Positions 11,734-22,310 of a stretch of 64,000 nt of DNA are shown here, in pieces. A model generated the notes under the pieces. The model ran no database searches. It was not told the origin of the DNA and was given only the letters and a program-made list of their open reading frames with translations. This DNA is from Paralithodes platypus (lineage: Eukaryota > Arthropoda > Malacostraca > Decapoda > Lithodidae), in the NCBI GenBank assembly GCA_032716605.1, contig CM064506.1, positions 22,939,961-23,003,960 of the forward strand, given 5' to 3'. A program made the translations under genes and the position numbers. Positions within the stretch are counted from its first letter, which is position 1. The number at the start of each line of letters is the position of its first letter.

Positions 11734-14700
11734 CTAAATATCATCTACGTCAGACTCGGAATCTGACTGTTGTGCCACCGGCTCTTCTTCAATAGCCTTG
11801 TTCTGACATGTCTGTAACCTGCACATGTCCGTGCATTTTAGACCATTGCTGAGGCAAGTACACTTAGGGAGTTCGCATGACCGCACACACTTGCAAGACA
11901 GTAGCTGCATAACAGCATCTGGTGCTGGTGAGCCTCGCATCCAGTTGACGGCAAGCTTACCGTCCTCATCTGTCATCCAACCGCAGTCTGTTGGGTTCGC
12001 AACAAATGGCTGGCTCTGAAGACTTCTCCTCCAGATCGCAGCCTGGTAGTTTGCACGCAGTGCATGCATGAAGAGGCAGTCCTCACAAGGAGGGAGTTGA
12101 CTTGACTCTACCTCTCCACGTCTTGCACAGAACAGCTCATACCGAAGCTTGTTTACCTTAGTTGTGTGGGTAGATGGTAGGTACATGTGGCAGGTGATTT
12201 CCTGTAGCTTCTCAAAGAGTTCAGGAGACACTTCCCATGAGCGTCCAAGTTCGTGAAAAGCATGCTGGTATGTCTTGTCCATCTTCACCTGCTTGAGTGT
12301 CGTCATCTTCCCTCGGCCAGCGAATGCACTGACGGTATCACAGCCTGTAAAGGCATGCATACCAATCAATGAATCACACACGCTGCCTCCCAGTGTGCGG
12401 CTCAGTGTGGTGATATCCAGGAATCTTGTCCGGTTCTTCGTCCCGCACTTCTGGAACAGATGGGATGGGATCTTGTGGCACATGCCAAGACACAACACCA
12501 TGACGTCTGTATCTTCTGCAGTGATGATGACAGACTTGTTCCCAGATTCTGCTGCATGAAGTGCATGGAGAAGAAGGCGTGTGTCTGCTTCTTCTTGAGT
12601 TGACTTAAGCTCAGGAGCCTCTTCCCACTGCTCTTTGGTGATCTTGAAGCAGCGCTGCTCACATGTGACATACAGCTCCTTGTCCTTGAGCTTCTCCCTG
12701 TGCTGTGGTGCCTTCCATTCTTCTACCAAGAACTTGATAAGACTTGCCTTGTTGGAGGAACTACCGAGTAACTTTCTCCACTGCTGGATGTTGTGCCCAG
12801 GTTGAATGTTCTTGAAATGAATTCCTGTGCCTGCACTTCTTTTGGCTCGTTCTGCATCCTTGATGGATGTCTCCTTGTAGATATCAAACACAACATCAAT
12901 GCGCCTGCTCTTAGCACCTTCATGAACAGCGTGACTCAGTGCTGTACCTGCAAGCTGTGAAAAAGTTTTGTCGTTTCCCTTCAGTTTGTGGACCAGGCTC
13001 ATCCCATCAATTATGGTAGCAGAGGGCTCGGGTATCACTTCTGCAGGAGAAACATTCCTCTCTAACTCCTTTGCGAGGGCAGCCTTGTTGGTCTTGCGGA
13101 GAGACCCATCACCGCTGGCAAGTGCCCAAGGCAAAGGCCCCAGGGGATGAGCCAAGACATCACTCATTTTGAGCTTTCTGTTCTCGGCAACAAGGATCAT
13201 CTGGCCAAATAGGTTCCTGTCAGCCTTTAAGATAACCTCCTTGGCATGGTCTTGTGAGCGTGGCTTCATTCTGATGTTAGTGAACGTTCTCAGTTTCGTC
13301 TTCGTCATCGTGTCATGAAACTGTATAGTTGGCGTATCGATCTCCAGGCGCTCTTCCTTGAAGGCTTGATATGCATCCTCTCCTATTCTGTAGGCCCCTA
13401 GAAGGTCTTTGACAACTTCTGGTGGTGCCATAGTCGCAGTTGACAAACTGACAAGATCTTCTTGCTCTGCGTTGAAGGGGTTCAACCAGCTGGTCTCCAT
13501 CAGTTGAACTAAAGATTGGACATCGGCCTCATCTCTTCTAATCCTGGGCATCTGTAGGTCTGGGTGGCTGAAGTCAGTATACTTTTGGCCTACTACCATA
13601 GTCCTGAGCTGCCTTAAGTACCTGCTGCGATACTCCGATGTCAGGTAGTACCTGGCGACAGCTCCGCCTTTCAGGCTGAAGCCTTTTGTGCCCCCTGGTG
13701 TCTGGGTGTCTTTGTTGATCGTCTCTTCGATTGTCTGGTCCACAGGGATCCGTCCAAAGGGATTCTTGCTACCGATCTGGACCGAAAAGCCACCTTGCAT
13801 GAAGTGTTCATGGACCTCTGGGTGTTCAATGGGCAGTCGAGACATCAAGGCATAGTAGTAGGTTAGGAACCGGGCATAGTTCACTTTGTCATAGGCAAAA
13901 CACCACGGTATCATCTGTCGGATTGCTCCTAGGTGGAGCATCCAGTTGCCTTCTCTGGAGGCTCGAATTAAGTCCAGCATGATCTCAACCATGTCCAGGT
14001 ATGACATCCAGAATGCTGAGAGGTTGTGTTCATCTCTGAGGGTCTCAAGATAAACTTGGAAAAGCTTCATGATATGTGTGCATGATTCACTCTCCATCAG
14101 CTCTTGAAAGAGTCCCTGAGACACATTGCTGTGAAAGCTGTTGATGTCCTTCAGTGTTTCATCTAGATGGTGTATGTCCCTTGAATGGTTTTCTTCTAGC
14201 CATGAAAGGAAGCCTTTCCATGCAAGCCTCATCAGTGCTTCATACACGAGCTTGTGTAGTCTCACTGCTCTGTTGTACCTCTTGCCGTTCATCACTCCTG
14301 ACACTGATCCTTCTGCGATGATACCTGATTCCACACACAGATCTCTAAGACCTGCATCTTGAAACCTCTTTCCTATGGTGGAGATGAGATTACAGATTGT
14401 GTGGAAGACGCCCATCCTGATGATAATGTTCTTGAACTTCTCTTGTTTCCAGATAACTTCGGCAGCTTTGGCATAGAGTGCTTGATCAAACACGCACACA
14501 ATCTTGTTAAGCTGTAAGGACTGCATGATAGCATGCGTTTGTTCCAAGATTTCATTAACGGTGGACATTTCTGTTGCGGGAGCATTGATAGTGGGCAGGT
14601 AGCTTACAGTGTCCTGAACCACTGCAATGTCTCTGCGCATTTTGATGTTGAACCCAGTCCAACTGCTGATGGACTGGTCCTCATGGTCTGACATTCGAGT

Positions 14701-15225
14701 AAGAAGCCAGATATGGTTCTTTGTCTTTGAATCCTGGACTTCCTTGGTAGTGTCGACATACGCAGTCTCAATCCTAGGTGGCCCTGCCCGCCGCCCAACA
14801 TTGTATATTGGCAGCATTGATGATGTCTGAGTGATGCTTCTTATCTTGGACTTGGTAATCTCTGGCAGGACTTTCTCTGGCACAGAGCCTGCAACCTTGG
14901 ACTGGACAGCAATGCCATTGACTCTATGAGAAGTACCTGCTCCACTTAGGGTCTCTTCAAGTCGGTCAATGTTATCCCAGGCCAGGGTTGTGAACACACC
15001 AGGGTAGATGTTTGCTGGCAGTGGAATGTCATCCTTTGAGCATTCCAGCTTCTGGATACAAAGGGCTGTATCGATCTCCTCAAACATTGAGTAAGACACA
15101 CAGTGACCAAGACGATTCAGAGTTCGGATCAGTTCTGTGTTTCCTGTCAAAGACTTTACAGCATTGGTCAGCAGTACGTGCTTGGGTGGTTTTGTCTTGC
15201 CACTGGTAACAGCAAAGACCAACAC
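11734..15225 (-). CDS. Transposon protein with FEN1/XPG-type nuclease domain
   Basis: An open frame of 1,163 codons, stop at 11734-11736; the listed first codon is GTG and the true start is upstream. Residues 1-160 include TKPPKHVLL and WDNIDRLEETL. Residues 180-300 include WTGFN and CVFDQALYAKA; I cannot assign them a fold. Residues 730-1020 carry the FEN1/XPG pattern in order: IIDGMS (D740), VVFD (D781), SIKDAERAKR (K789, R796, arch-like), EEADT (E879, D881), EDTDVMVL (D905, D907) and GCDT (D963) followed by AGRGK, resembling the helix-two-turn-helix. Spacings are close to human FEN1 (86/158/160/179/181/233). Residues 1111-1140 form a cysteine-rich tail with eight cysteines. FEN-family enzymes cut branched DNA using two metal ions. 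I infer a role in transposition from position inside the TIRs. I recall similar uncharacterised proteins in other invertebrates but cannot verify this here. Confidence 0.75.
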   Translation of the reverse strand: MLVFAVTSGKTKPPKHVLLTNAVKSLTGNTELIRTLNRLGHCVSYSMFEEIDTALCIQKLECSKDDIPLPANIYPGVFTTLAWDNIDRLEETLSGAGTSHRVNGIAVQSKVAGSVPEKVLPEITKSKIRSITQTSSMLPIYNVGRRAGPPRIETAYVDTTKEVQDSKTKNHIWLLTRMSDHEDQSISSWTGFNIKMRRDIAVVQDTVSYLPTINAPATEMSTVNEILEQTHAIMQSLQLNKIVCVFDQALYAKAAEVIWKQEKFKNIIIRMGVFHTICNLISTIGKRFQDAGLRDLCVESGIIAEGSVSGVMNGKRYNRAVRLHKLVYEALMRLAWKGFLSWLEENHSRDIHHLDETLKDINSFHSNVSQGLFQELMESESCTHIMKLFQVYLETLRDEHNLSAFWMSYLDMVEIMLDLIRASREGNWMLHLGAIRQMIPWCFAYDKVNYARFLTYYYALMSRLPIEHPEVHEHFMQGGFSVQIGSKNPFGRIPVDQTIEETINKDTQTPGGTKGFSLKGGAVARYYLTSEYRSRYLRQLRTMVVGQKYTDFSHPDLQMPRIRRDEADVQSLVQLMETSWLNPFNAEQEDLVSLSTATMAPPEVVKDLLGAYRIGEDAYQAFKEERLEIDTPTIQFHDTMTKTKLRTFTNIRMKPRSQDHAKEVILKADRNLFGQMILVAENRKLKMSDVLAHPLGPLPWALASGDGSLRKTNKAALAKELERNVSPAEVIPEPSATIIDGMSLVHKLKGNDKTFSQLAGTALSHAVHEGAKSRRIDVVFDIYKETSIKDAERAKRSAGTGIHFKNIQPGHNIQQWRKLLGSSSNKASLIKFLVEEWKAPQHREKLKDKELYVTCEQRCFKITKEQWEEAPELKSTQEEADTRLLLHALHAAESGNKSVIITAEDTDVMVLCLGMCHKIPSHLFQKCGTKNRTRFLDITTLSRTLGGSVCDSLIGMHAFTGCDTVSAFAGRGKMTTLKQVKMDKTYQHAFHELGRSWEVSPELFEKLQEITCHMYLPSTHTTKVNKLRYELFCARRGEVESSQLPPCEDCLFMHALRANYQAAIWRRSLQSQPFVANPTDCGWMTDEDGKLAVNWMRGSPAPDAVMQLLSCKCVRSCELPKCTCLSNGLKCTDMCRLQTCQNKAIEEEPVAQQSDSESDVDDI

Positions 15226-15228
15226 ACT

Positions 15229-15637
15229 GTATGAGTGGCTCCCTTGTCTTTGTTGTTTTTATGTACTTGCTTGACTTCTCGCAGAAGATACATACTTTGG
15301 CATACACCCTGCTAGTACTAGGGGCATCCCTTGATGCCCTCCTCCTGGGGTCGACGCTTGCTGATTCTATCTTGACACCCTTGGCAAGGATAGAATCCAG
15401 TGACTTCTTCATTGTAAAGAGACTACGACATTTACGGTGATAATGTATGTGTGGTATTCCTCCTTCTTCAAGGCCCTTGGCTGCTTCCAGGACTGGATCA
15501 TGCTGCCTGATTTCTGCAGCCCTGAGCAATGTGTTCCAGGAGTCCAAATCCTGTGGTGACACCAGAGCATCGCTGTCATCATCAGAGCAGTGGATGATAC
15601 AGTCGATCCGTGCTCTCTTCCTCGCAGATGGTTCCAT
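15229..15637 (-). CDS. N-terminal part of the nuclease-transposon protein, other frame
   Basis: This open segment lies directly upstream of the long frame and is offset by one base. I chose the ATG at 15637 (MEPSARKRARIDC) over one 23 codons earlier because acidic, soluble sequence (HCSDDDS, SPQDLDSW) starts there and a splice-acceptor-like run precedes it. It ends with a possible zinc-binding CIFCEKSSKY and KTREPLIQC. The main frame has a TAA just upstream of the junction at about 15226-15260. The two parts therefore join by a frameshift, an unrecognised intron or an internal deletion. Similar proteins, as I recall them, have more sequence between these two motifs, which favours a deletion (inference). 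Confidence 0.55.
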
Positions 15638-16260
15638 CCTGCCGTCAAACAGTCGACACACACCTGCAAAAAATATCACCATTAAACCATGAACAAACAA
15701 ACACATTACATGGAAACCACTCTACATATGTTTGCTCCTTCCAATAATAAATTATCCCCAAAATATAACAAAAAATCCCCAAATATGAAATAAACCCCTA
15801 AATATGGAGAAACTTGAAATACACATCGGAATAATTCTTGTAGAGAATCAAATAAGCTACAAGAGCTGTTAGAATATATTTTTCAATGTTCCCCATATTT
15901 AAGGATTTATTCTAGATTTAGAGGAAAATACCCAAAATATAGAGTATATTCCGAAATATGAGGAAATTTGAAAAATACCTAGGAACAACTCTGGTAGAGA
16001 ATATAATTCTACATAGGTGTTCAAAGTTTCGCGATGATTGTGTGATGGATTTTAAAGAAAATGAGGAAAACGCCGAGCGTCACGCTAAAAATCTTTATTT
16101 TTGGGTAGCGCCCCTATTGCATCAAAAAAATTAGACTAAGCTACCAGTGCGAGAAGGCTATCATATCTTAATGTACTTACAGTCACTCTATAAACATTTT
16201 AGTACCATTCGTGTTTAGTCACCCCAGGTGGTACCGATATCTGGCCTGGCTCATGGACTA

Positions 16261-16286
16261 TTCATTGTCTCTTAAAAAAAAAAAAA
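16261..16286 (+). mobile_element. LINE family B, 3' end and poly(A)
   Basis: TTCATTGTCTCTT followed by A(13) is the expected end of the LINE whose body stops at 11405. The other copy ends the same way at about 42145 in reverse. It fixes the transposon's insertion site to the base. Confidence 0.85.
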
Positions 16287-16699
16287 CATACTGTATATTA
16301 ACATACTAGTTGCACATACTGTATATTAACATACTAGTTGCACATACTGTATATTAACATACTAGTTGCACATACTGTATATTAACATACTAGTTGCACA
16401 TACTGTATATTAACATACTAGTTGCACATACTGTATATTAACATACTAGTTGCACATACTGTATATTAACATACTAGTTGCACATACTGTATATTAACAT
16501 ACTAGTTGCACATACTGTATATTAACATACTAGTTGCACATACTGTATATTAACATACTAGTTGCACATACTGTATATTAACATACTAGTTGCACATACT
16601 GTATATTAACATACTAGTTGCACATACTGTATATTAACATACTAGTTGCACATACTGTATATTAACATACTAGTTGCACATACTGTATATTAACATACT
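16287..16699. repeat. 28-bp minisatellite, right block (about 15 copies)
   Basis: Continuation of the array at 9481-10445. Units are more uniform here (CTGTA type throughout). It ends at ACATACTCTTGTCATATTC, where repeat R1 sequence (minus orientation) resumes to about 16770. Confidence 0.9.
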
Positions 16700-16929
16700 C
16701 TTGTCATATTCAAGGAATTAGTCAATTGGGAAGTTCAGGGCGTTCTGGTTAATTCTGTTTGATTAAAGAAACTTCAATTCAAGTTAAAGTATTAAATTCA
16801 AGCTAGTTAATTTTTATCCAGTAAAGTCCATATAACAAGGGCACGCCCTAGTTCTGTTAATCAAGGGAGTGTACTAGATCATGCATCTGCATCATCTAGT
16901 TAAATTATAAAATAATAATTAAAGCATAA

Positions 16930-17200
16930 AACTTTACGGTACACAAAATATCTCAAGAAGTGTTGAACTGATATTCATGAAATCTGGTGGGCAGATAGGA
17001 TATGCCTCAAGAAGTGCTTCAATTTAGGATATGATCGGTAGAGTGCATACCTCCGCCAGTTCAGGCGGACACAAAGTTATGAATTGAGATTCATGAAATT
17101 TGGTGGGCTGTTAGGATATGCGTCAAAGAAGAAGGGATTCCATTTAGGAAGCGATTGGGAGCACATACCTCCACTAGTGCAGGCGGAAGTACACACTCTC
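16930..17200 (+). repeat. Diverged tandem repeat, about 120-bp unit
   Basis: Two copies share ATTCATGAAATYTGGTGGG, TAGGATATGC and GCATACCTCC. They form old repetitive DNA upstream of the first recognised exon. No coding role is seen. Confidence 0.5.
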
Positions 17201-17234
17201 CTGATTACCCATCTACAGTGCAGTTATCTATTAT

Positions 17235-17346
<112 letters not shown>

Positions 17347-17441
17347 AAATATAGGAATTAGTTTTAGAATACTGTACTCATTTTCTTATTGCGGATATCA
17401 AAGAATGTTATAATTTGAATGCATCATGTACGATACTTCAG

Positions 17442-17614
17442 GGAGGTGGCAGAGTTGGAGCCTCATCTGTATGGGTTGAGCGCTGACAAGACCTACAATG
17501 TGGAAGGCATGGTGGCCGGCTGTAGTGAACCCTGCTCGCTAGGTCACCTGGAAAAGACTCTTCAGGAGCATTATTGTGGCCACATAGGAGTTTAATTTTC
17601 TTACCTGCCTGTAG
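17442..17614 (+). pseudogene. DHTKD1: DHTKD1-like exon a (with in-frame TAA)
   Basis: The acceptor TACTTCAG precedes 17442 and the donor GTTTTA follows 17614. It encodes EVAELEPHLYGL, then LEKTLQEHYCGHIGV, a stop, and FSYLPV. The family norm is YCGHIGVEF, so the TAA at 17593-17595 replaces a Glu codon (GAA to TAA). Length 173 fits incoming phase 2 and outgoing phase 1, which match exon b. An alternative donor at GGA|GTTTAA would avoid the stop but breaks phase with exon b and omits residues the family has. Confidence 0.75.
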
Positions 17615-17720
17615 GTTTTATTCAAGACTCTTTAGTAATAGAGATCGGCAAACTTTTACCATATTGGTGCCACTATTTTATTAGCCTCTCTATACAGTAC
17701 AGTCAAATATGTCCATACTG

Positions 17721-17932
17721 TTAACCCCTTCTGTACCGACGACGTCCTTTTAACTTTATTCAGGCTACTATTAGACAATTTTACTTAGTTTCAAAAGGGC
17801 CTCCAGCAATTAACAGGCTTCGAATTATCTCCCTTAACCATTTTTACTACCACAGATCATTCGCAAACTGCACAAAATTGTCAAAATATAGCTAGAATAA
17901 AATTGAAAAGCCGTCGCCGGTACAGGTGCAGG
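17721..17932 (+). mobile_element. TTAA-type MITE family 1
   Basis: It starts TTAACCCCTTCTGTACCG and carries the family core. The right end has GCCGTCGCCGGTACAG, the inverted counterpart, with decay of the last bases. It is palindromic at its ends and non-coding. Confidence 0.7.
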
Positions 17933-18159
17933 ATATACAGTATAGTATGATCTTTGGATATTAATTTTACATGCTCATCCCATTCTTTATTTATGGTACC
18001 AAAATGAAATCCAAAGGAAAAGATCTCTTACTACAGGGTCTTTAGGTTTAATTATATAATAATATACGGTATACTGTATATATGCAGTATTATATACAGT
18101 ACTATGTTCTGCATTGCCTGGCATGGGGATTATAATAGTAATAATAATAGTTCTTAAAG

Positions 18160-18375
18160 CTAGTGCATGCTAAGACAGCTAAGGATAGCCCAATAAGGCC
18201 GCTTAAGCGTATTTCCATTGGGGTCCTGTACTACTACCCCATCCTCTTGCTCATGAGGGACGGCAACGACTCAGTGCTTGTGATTTTTTTTTACTGTGCT
18301 GAGCGTGGGCGTGATCCTGGGACCTTCTGGGTGGAAGTCCAAGACGCTAGTCACTACACCAGCGAGCCGCTTTAG
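18160..18375 (-). mobile_element. tRNA-derived SINE
   Basis: On the minus strand, 18372 downward reads GGCTCGCTGGTGTAGTGAC and then GGTCCCAGGATCACGCCC. These resemble a degraded tRNA A box and B box. The arms no longer form a tRNA, so this is a SINE head and not a gene. Confidence 0.55.
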
Positions 18376-18716
18376 GAATCACATGTGGGAGATGAGAAGA
18401 TGGATGAGTGGGTGCATAACTGTTCTAGTATGGCTGTAGGTGTGCTGAAAAGTGTACAGAGAAGTACCTTGAGGTGGTTCGGTCATCTGGAGTGAGTGAG
18501 GGAGTGGCTAAATTAGTGTGTGAGAGTGAGGTAGGGAGTGGAAGGAGAGAGGTGGGCCGATAATGAGGTGGAGGGATGGAGTTAAGGAGATGTGAGTGGG
18601 AGTGGTGTTGGGTGGGAGGAGGGTCACTGACTGGCGGATGACGGAGGTGCATGAAGGTGATTTGTTTGTGGCGACCTCCTTGGGATCAGGGTGTCTGGCA
18701 ATAATAGATAGATAGT
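18376..18716 (+). pseudogene. RTE-type LINE 3' end, degraded
   Basis: In broken frames it shows LRWFGHLE-like sequence and a charged C-terminus. It ends CTCCTTGGGATCAGGGTG and ATAGATAGATAG, the same 3' end as the copy at 56945-57425. It sits in the intron between exons a and b. Confidence 0.65.
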
Positions 18717-19145
18717 TTTGTGATCTTTTCCTCAAAATTTTATATTTAACCTCATGCTACAGCAACTTACCAGAAGTTATATGTTATCAACATCTCGGTG
18801 GATTATTCTTCGCCATACACTCTCTTGTTCTATACATTGGTTTAGTATGCTCATGAGTGGAATTTTGTTTGCATGGTTTGTGAATTTCAACACCCATTGT
18901 TCTTTACTGAGTGGTGGAGTCTAAAAAAAATATGATCAGCTGTTCTCTAACTTTCTTCAGTATCTTGTTACTCACTGGAATGTAATATCTTTAGCTCTGT
19001 GCACTGTGTGCAGTCACTGTTTTCAACCAACAATGTTCTTCAGAACTTTATCATTGCATACCCTCTTCCCTTATGAAAAATACCATTAGCTATGTAGTAT
19101 ATGGTACATTTCTTGCAACATATTCTCATAATATTTTGTCAAACT

Positions 19146-19640
19146 CTAATGCAAGGGTGAATTATTTTGTTCGTATTTTTCTTTTATACAACCAGTAAGA
19201 CCTATAATGCACTTTATCACGTTTCTATCCTGTATGATTTGCAAATCTTCAACACTGTCCAAAATTAGTTTCAAATTTACATTGAAGTTAACTATGAAGA
19301 TAGCATCGGTTGTACCACGTCCTGGCATAAAACCAAACTGCATATCATCAATGGAGATGCTTTGCCTGATCAAACCCTCAAAGACTCGCAGACCTTCATG
19401 ATTTGGTCAAGCATTTTCAGGCCCCTATAATTACCTCTATCTAGCGCATCCTCTTTTCCTTTGTATATATTTACTATTACACTTTTGTGCCAATCCTCAG
19501 GGATTTTCTCATCTTTAATAATGGTGTTTATCATCTCAGTGGCAAGCTGCCATCAGTCTCCCTTGAGGCTTTTATCATCTCAGCGACAATGTCAGAGCAC
19601 CCTGGAGCTTTGCCGTCCTTCATTTTATTGAGGAAAAAAA
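19146..19640 (-). pseudogene. LINE reverse-transcriptase fragment
   Basis: The minus strand gives KAPGCSDIVAEMIKAS, IPEDWHKSVIVNIYKGK, DRGNYRGLKMLDQIMK and FGFMPGRGTTDAIFIV, early RT motifs of a common arthropod LINE. Stops and frame changes separate them. The 3' half is absent here; a matching 3' part is at 46240-46830. Confidence 0.75.
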
Positions 19641-20069
19641 AAGGAAAAAGTGGGGAATGGACCTGAGTACATACAAACATACATGCATACATACAGTATA
19701 TACAGTACCAAGTCATTGTAACGAGAGTATGAAGAATGGTAAAAACAATGTTTGATATCTTTTTACAGAAAGGATACCATGCTTCATCATAAGCTACTTC
19801 AAGTTTTCCATATCACTTTCCTTTAGAGAGATTAAATGAGTTAAAAAGTATGAAACATGCAAATTATGCCTGCACTTTAAGGGTTAACTTTTCTTTTATT
19901 ATTTTATATTTTTGCTTTCGCTTACATTTTGTTAGGGAGCTTTTATGTGTAACTTTGGGAGAGTGGAGAGTGAAATACACGAGAAGAAAATGAACGTTAC
20001 AATATACAGTACTGTACTGTATATAAGAGGAGGTATGTAGAGCTTAACTATAAGATTTGCACTTTCCAG

Positions 20070-20288
20070 ACTCAGAAGAAGGAGAGTGGTTTTCAAGATC
20101 TGTGGAGAACTTGACTGATGAACCTTTGGACAATGAGACTCGCATCAGACTAGCTGAAGACCTGCTACGCTCTCAGGTATTTGACAACTTCTTGGCCACC
20201 AAATACCAGAGTGTCAAGAGGCATGGTGGGGAGGGAGCAGAGGCCATAAATGGATTCTTTTCGGAGACCTTCAAAAGTCTTGCTCAAG
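20070..20288 (+). CDS. DHTKD1: DHTKD1-like exon b
   Basis: The acceptor CACTTTCCAG and donor GTAAGAAG are strong. It encodes SEEGEWFSRSVENLT through FDNFLATKYQSVKRHGGEGAE and GFFSETFKSLAQ. The KRHGGEGAE segment is highly conserved in 2-oxoacid dehydrogenase E1 enzymes. Phases are 1 in and 1 out; 219 bp. No lesion is seen. Confidence 0.88.
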
Positions 20289-20557
20289 GTAAGAAGAGAT
20301 TATGGCAATGTTGTATTTATGTAAATGTTTTGGTCATGTTGGATGAAGATTTGTAGGTGTGAATGTATGAGTTTGATAACCATAACCAATATTTTGTACC
20401 GGTACTTATTAACAGAAAATTGCCCAAGTTCTTAACGTACATGGACAAGATCTTGTTCACTTATTGAAGAATATTATTTATTAGATAGAGAAAGGCAAGG
20501 AAATTGAAGTTCTGTAGGTTGGACTTGACTTTAACTATACCCTTGTGTTCCCCCTAG

Positions 20558-20719
20558 GTGGTGTTGATGATGTAGTGATAGCCATGGCTCACCGAGGGCG
20601 CCTCAACCTACTGACAGGGCTGCTACAGTTGCCCCCGGTGATCATGTTCCAGAAGATGAAGGGCCTGCCAGAGTTTCCACCTGAGGCCAAGTTCTGCGGA
20701 GATGTTCTTTCACATTTAG
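20558..20719 (+). CDS. DHTKD1: DHTKD1-like exon c
   Basis: It encodes [20 protein letters not shown], then [20 protein letters not shown] and [18 protein letters not shown] is the E1 family signature before the cofactor site. The acceptor CCCCCTAG and donor GTTAGT are good. 162 bp, phases 1 and 1. No lesion is seen. Confidence 0.9.
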
Positions 20720-20769
20720 GTTAGTAAAGCTGGAAGTGATCATAGTAAAGTACACTGAGTGATGCTCAC

Positions 20770-21416
20770 AAGAAAGAATGCCAATCATTCATCATCATCT
20801 CTATCTCTGACGCCTTGTTTCCTCCTAGGAAACCCCCGCTAAAATATGGCCATGACAGAAACGCCTCCAGGATACTTTGTCAAGACATGCTTTATTTGTC
20901 CGTGCCACAATGCCCCTTCCACTACTTGGAGGTTTTTCCTCAATATATGTTTCCACTTTCTTTTCCCAAAGGGCTGGGAGTAGCACACTTTTCCTCATTG
21001 ACTTTTTCACTTCTTGACTAATTCTTCTTTTCTGAATACAATAAAGTTCTACAATACCTTTCTCCCTTGCATTTTTCTCTTTTAATCTTGTTTTTCTGTT
21101 TTCCACATTTGCACAGTACAGTACAGCTCCTAAATACTGAAACTTTCAACCTCTTCCCTTCAAATCTCATTTTTATTTTATAACTCTTCTTGTGTTCTTT
21201 CTTGATTCTATATTTGGCCTTAAAGTCCATAGTTTCATGCATATTACTCTCAAACACCGTTATCGTACATTTCCTTACATTGACCTCTAACTTTCTCTTT
21301 TCGCATGCCCTGTGGAAATCTGTGACCAATCTCTGAAGTTCTTCCACATTTTTTGCCAACAGGACTGCATCGTCTGCAAATAGGCATGTTAAAATCTTCC
21401 ACTCTCTTCCCTCCAA
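20770..21416 (-). pseudogene. RTE-type LINE fragment with FADD motif
   Basis: The minus strand shows GREWKILTCLFADDAVLLA, then RLVTDFHRACEKRKLEVNV. The YADD-equivalent is FADD. It overlaps the region missing from the 2110-4480 copy. Downstream frames are broken. Confidence 0.75.
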
Positions 21417-21429
21417 TTCTCCCTACCAA

Positions 21430-21800
21430 TAAATGCCTACAGTGGCCGATAGAGGCGCCTGACGAGTATTATCTAGTCCAACTGGCGCAAGACCCTCTCT
21501 CCCAAATGACCGCGTTTACACTCATCTATTCACTAGCATTCTCCATTCATTCCTAATTATTACCACTTATCTTGCCTGATCTATAGTCATTCCTTTATCT
21601 TCCAACACTTGTCCTACACAGTCTCTCCATCTCAATGGAGGTCTTCCTACCCCTCAACCTCACCTTGTATCTGACTCACATATTCTCTTTGCACAGTAAG
21701 CCTTTCATCTTCCATTCGTTCAACATGACCATACCAGCTCAGCACCCCTCTCTCCACCAGTAATTTTACTGGTACTGGGTATATTACTCTATACCTCATA
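21430..21800 (-). pseudogene. LINE 3' terminal fragment
   Basis: The minus strand reads a C-terminal LSWYGHVERMEDERLT and a glycine/arginine-rich tail. The 3' sequence (GAATGAATGGAGAATGCT, GCGCCAGTTGGACTAGATAA) is shared with 28530-28830 and partly with 22986-23090. Confidence 0.6.
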
Positions 21801-22310
21801 ATAGGTGCCTTCACACATGGGAGACTGTTTAAGTAATGTTAAGTGGCTTGAAATGAGGCACAGATGCTTGTTGAGCTCATTCAAAAGCTTACATCTGCTC
21901 AATAATGCCATCCATGACCAACAGGTATATAAATTTAGCATTTTAATTGACATTGATTGGACCTGTCAAGATTATTGGATTCTCTGCAATGGCCCATATC
22001 TAGTCACCAATCAAACAAATTAGACAATAAATGTCAAACGTACAGCTTGTGGGAACTTTATTTTTGTCTGCTTTATTTTATATATTTATAATATATTTTT
22101 CTAGTGATTAGATGCAGCTTATATTTCATTGTTAGTGCTACCCTATTATTTATGTAGCTTTACTTAACATTATACCTTACAGTTTACATGTCTTTATTAC
22201 ACTTTCTTGCGTGTTTCTTTTACAGATAGTGTATATTCTACTAAATCTACTTTGTAGTATATCAGGCTTTATATTACTTTATCGTTTATTTACTTTTTCT
22301 TTATTGTCAG
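21801..22310. other. Intron sequence without recognised features
   Basis: AT-rich intronic DNA between exons c and d. The short open frame at 21805-22023 has no domain. Confidence 0.5.

Larger units (their letters stand above)
11406..16260 (-). mobile_element. 4.86-kb TIR transposon encoding a FEN/XPG-like nuclease
   Basis: The ends are inverted copies: TAGTCCATGAGCCA at 11406-11419 and its reverse complement ending at 16260. Further in, both ends share GATATCGGTACCACC and GGGGTGACTAA; the left end has about 12 extra bases between the two blocks. The flanking LINE gives an exact pre-insertion reference: the uninterrupted copy reads CTCCATTCATTGTC, while here CTCCGTTC and TTCATTGTC lie on the two sides. 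The insertion therefore duplicated TTC (11403-11405 and 16261-16263). The element carries one long minus-strand gene and no reverse transcriptase. I do not recognise it as a named superfamily. The 3-bp duplication and TIR sequence do not match the hAT, mariner or piggyBac patterns seen elsewhere in the window. Confidence 0.8.

Noticed and set aside
17442..17592. Donor at 17590 that would skip the TAA in exon a
   Set aside because: It gives phase 0, which does not fit exon b (needs phase 1), and drops residues conserved in the family.
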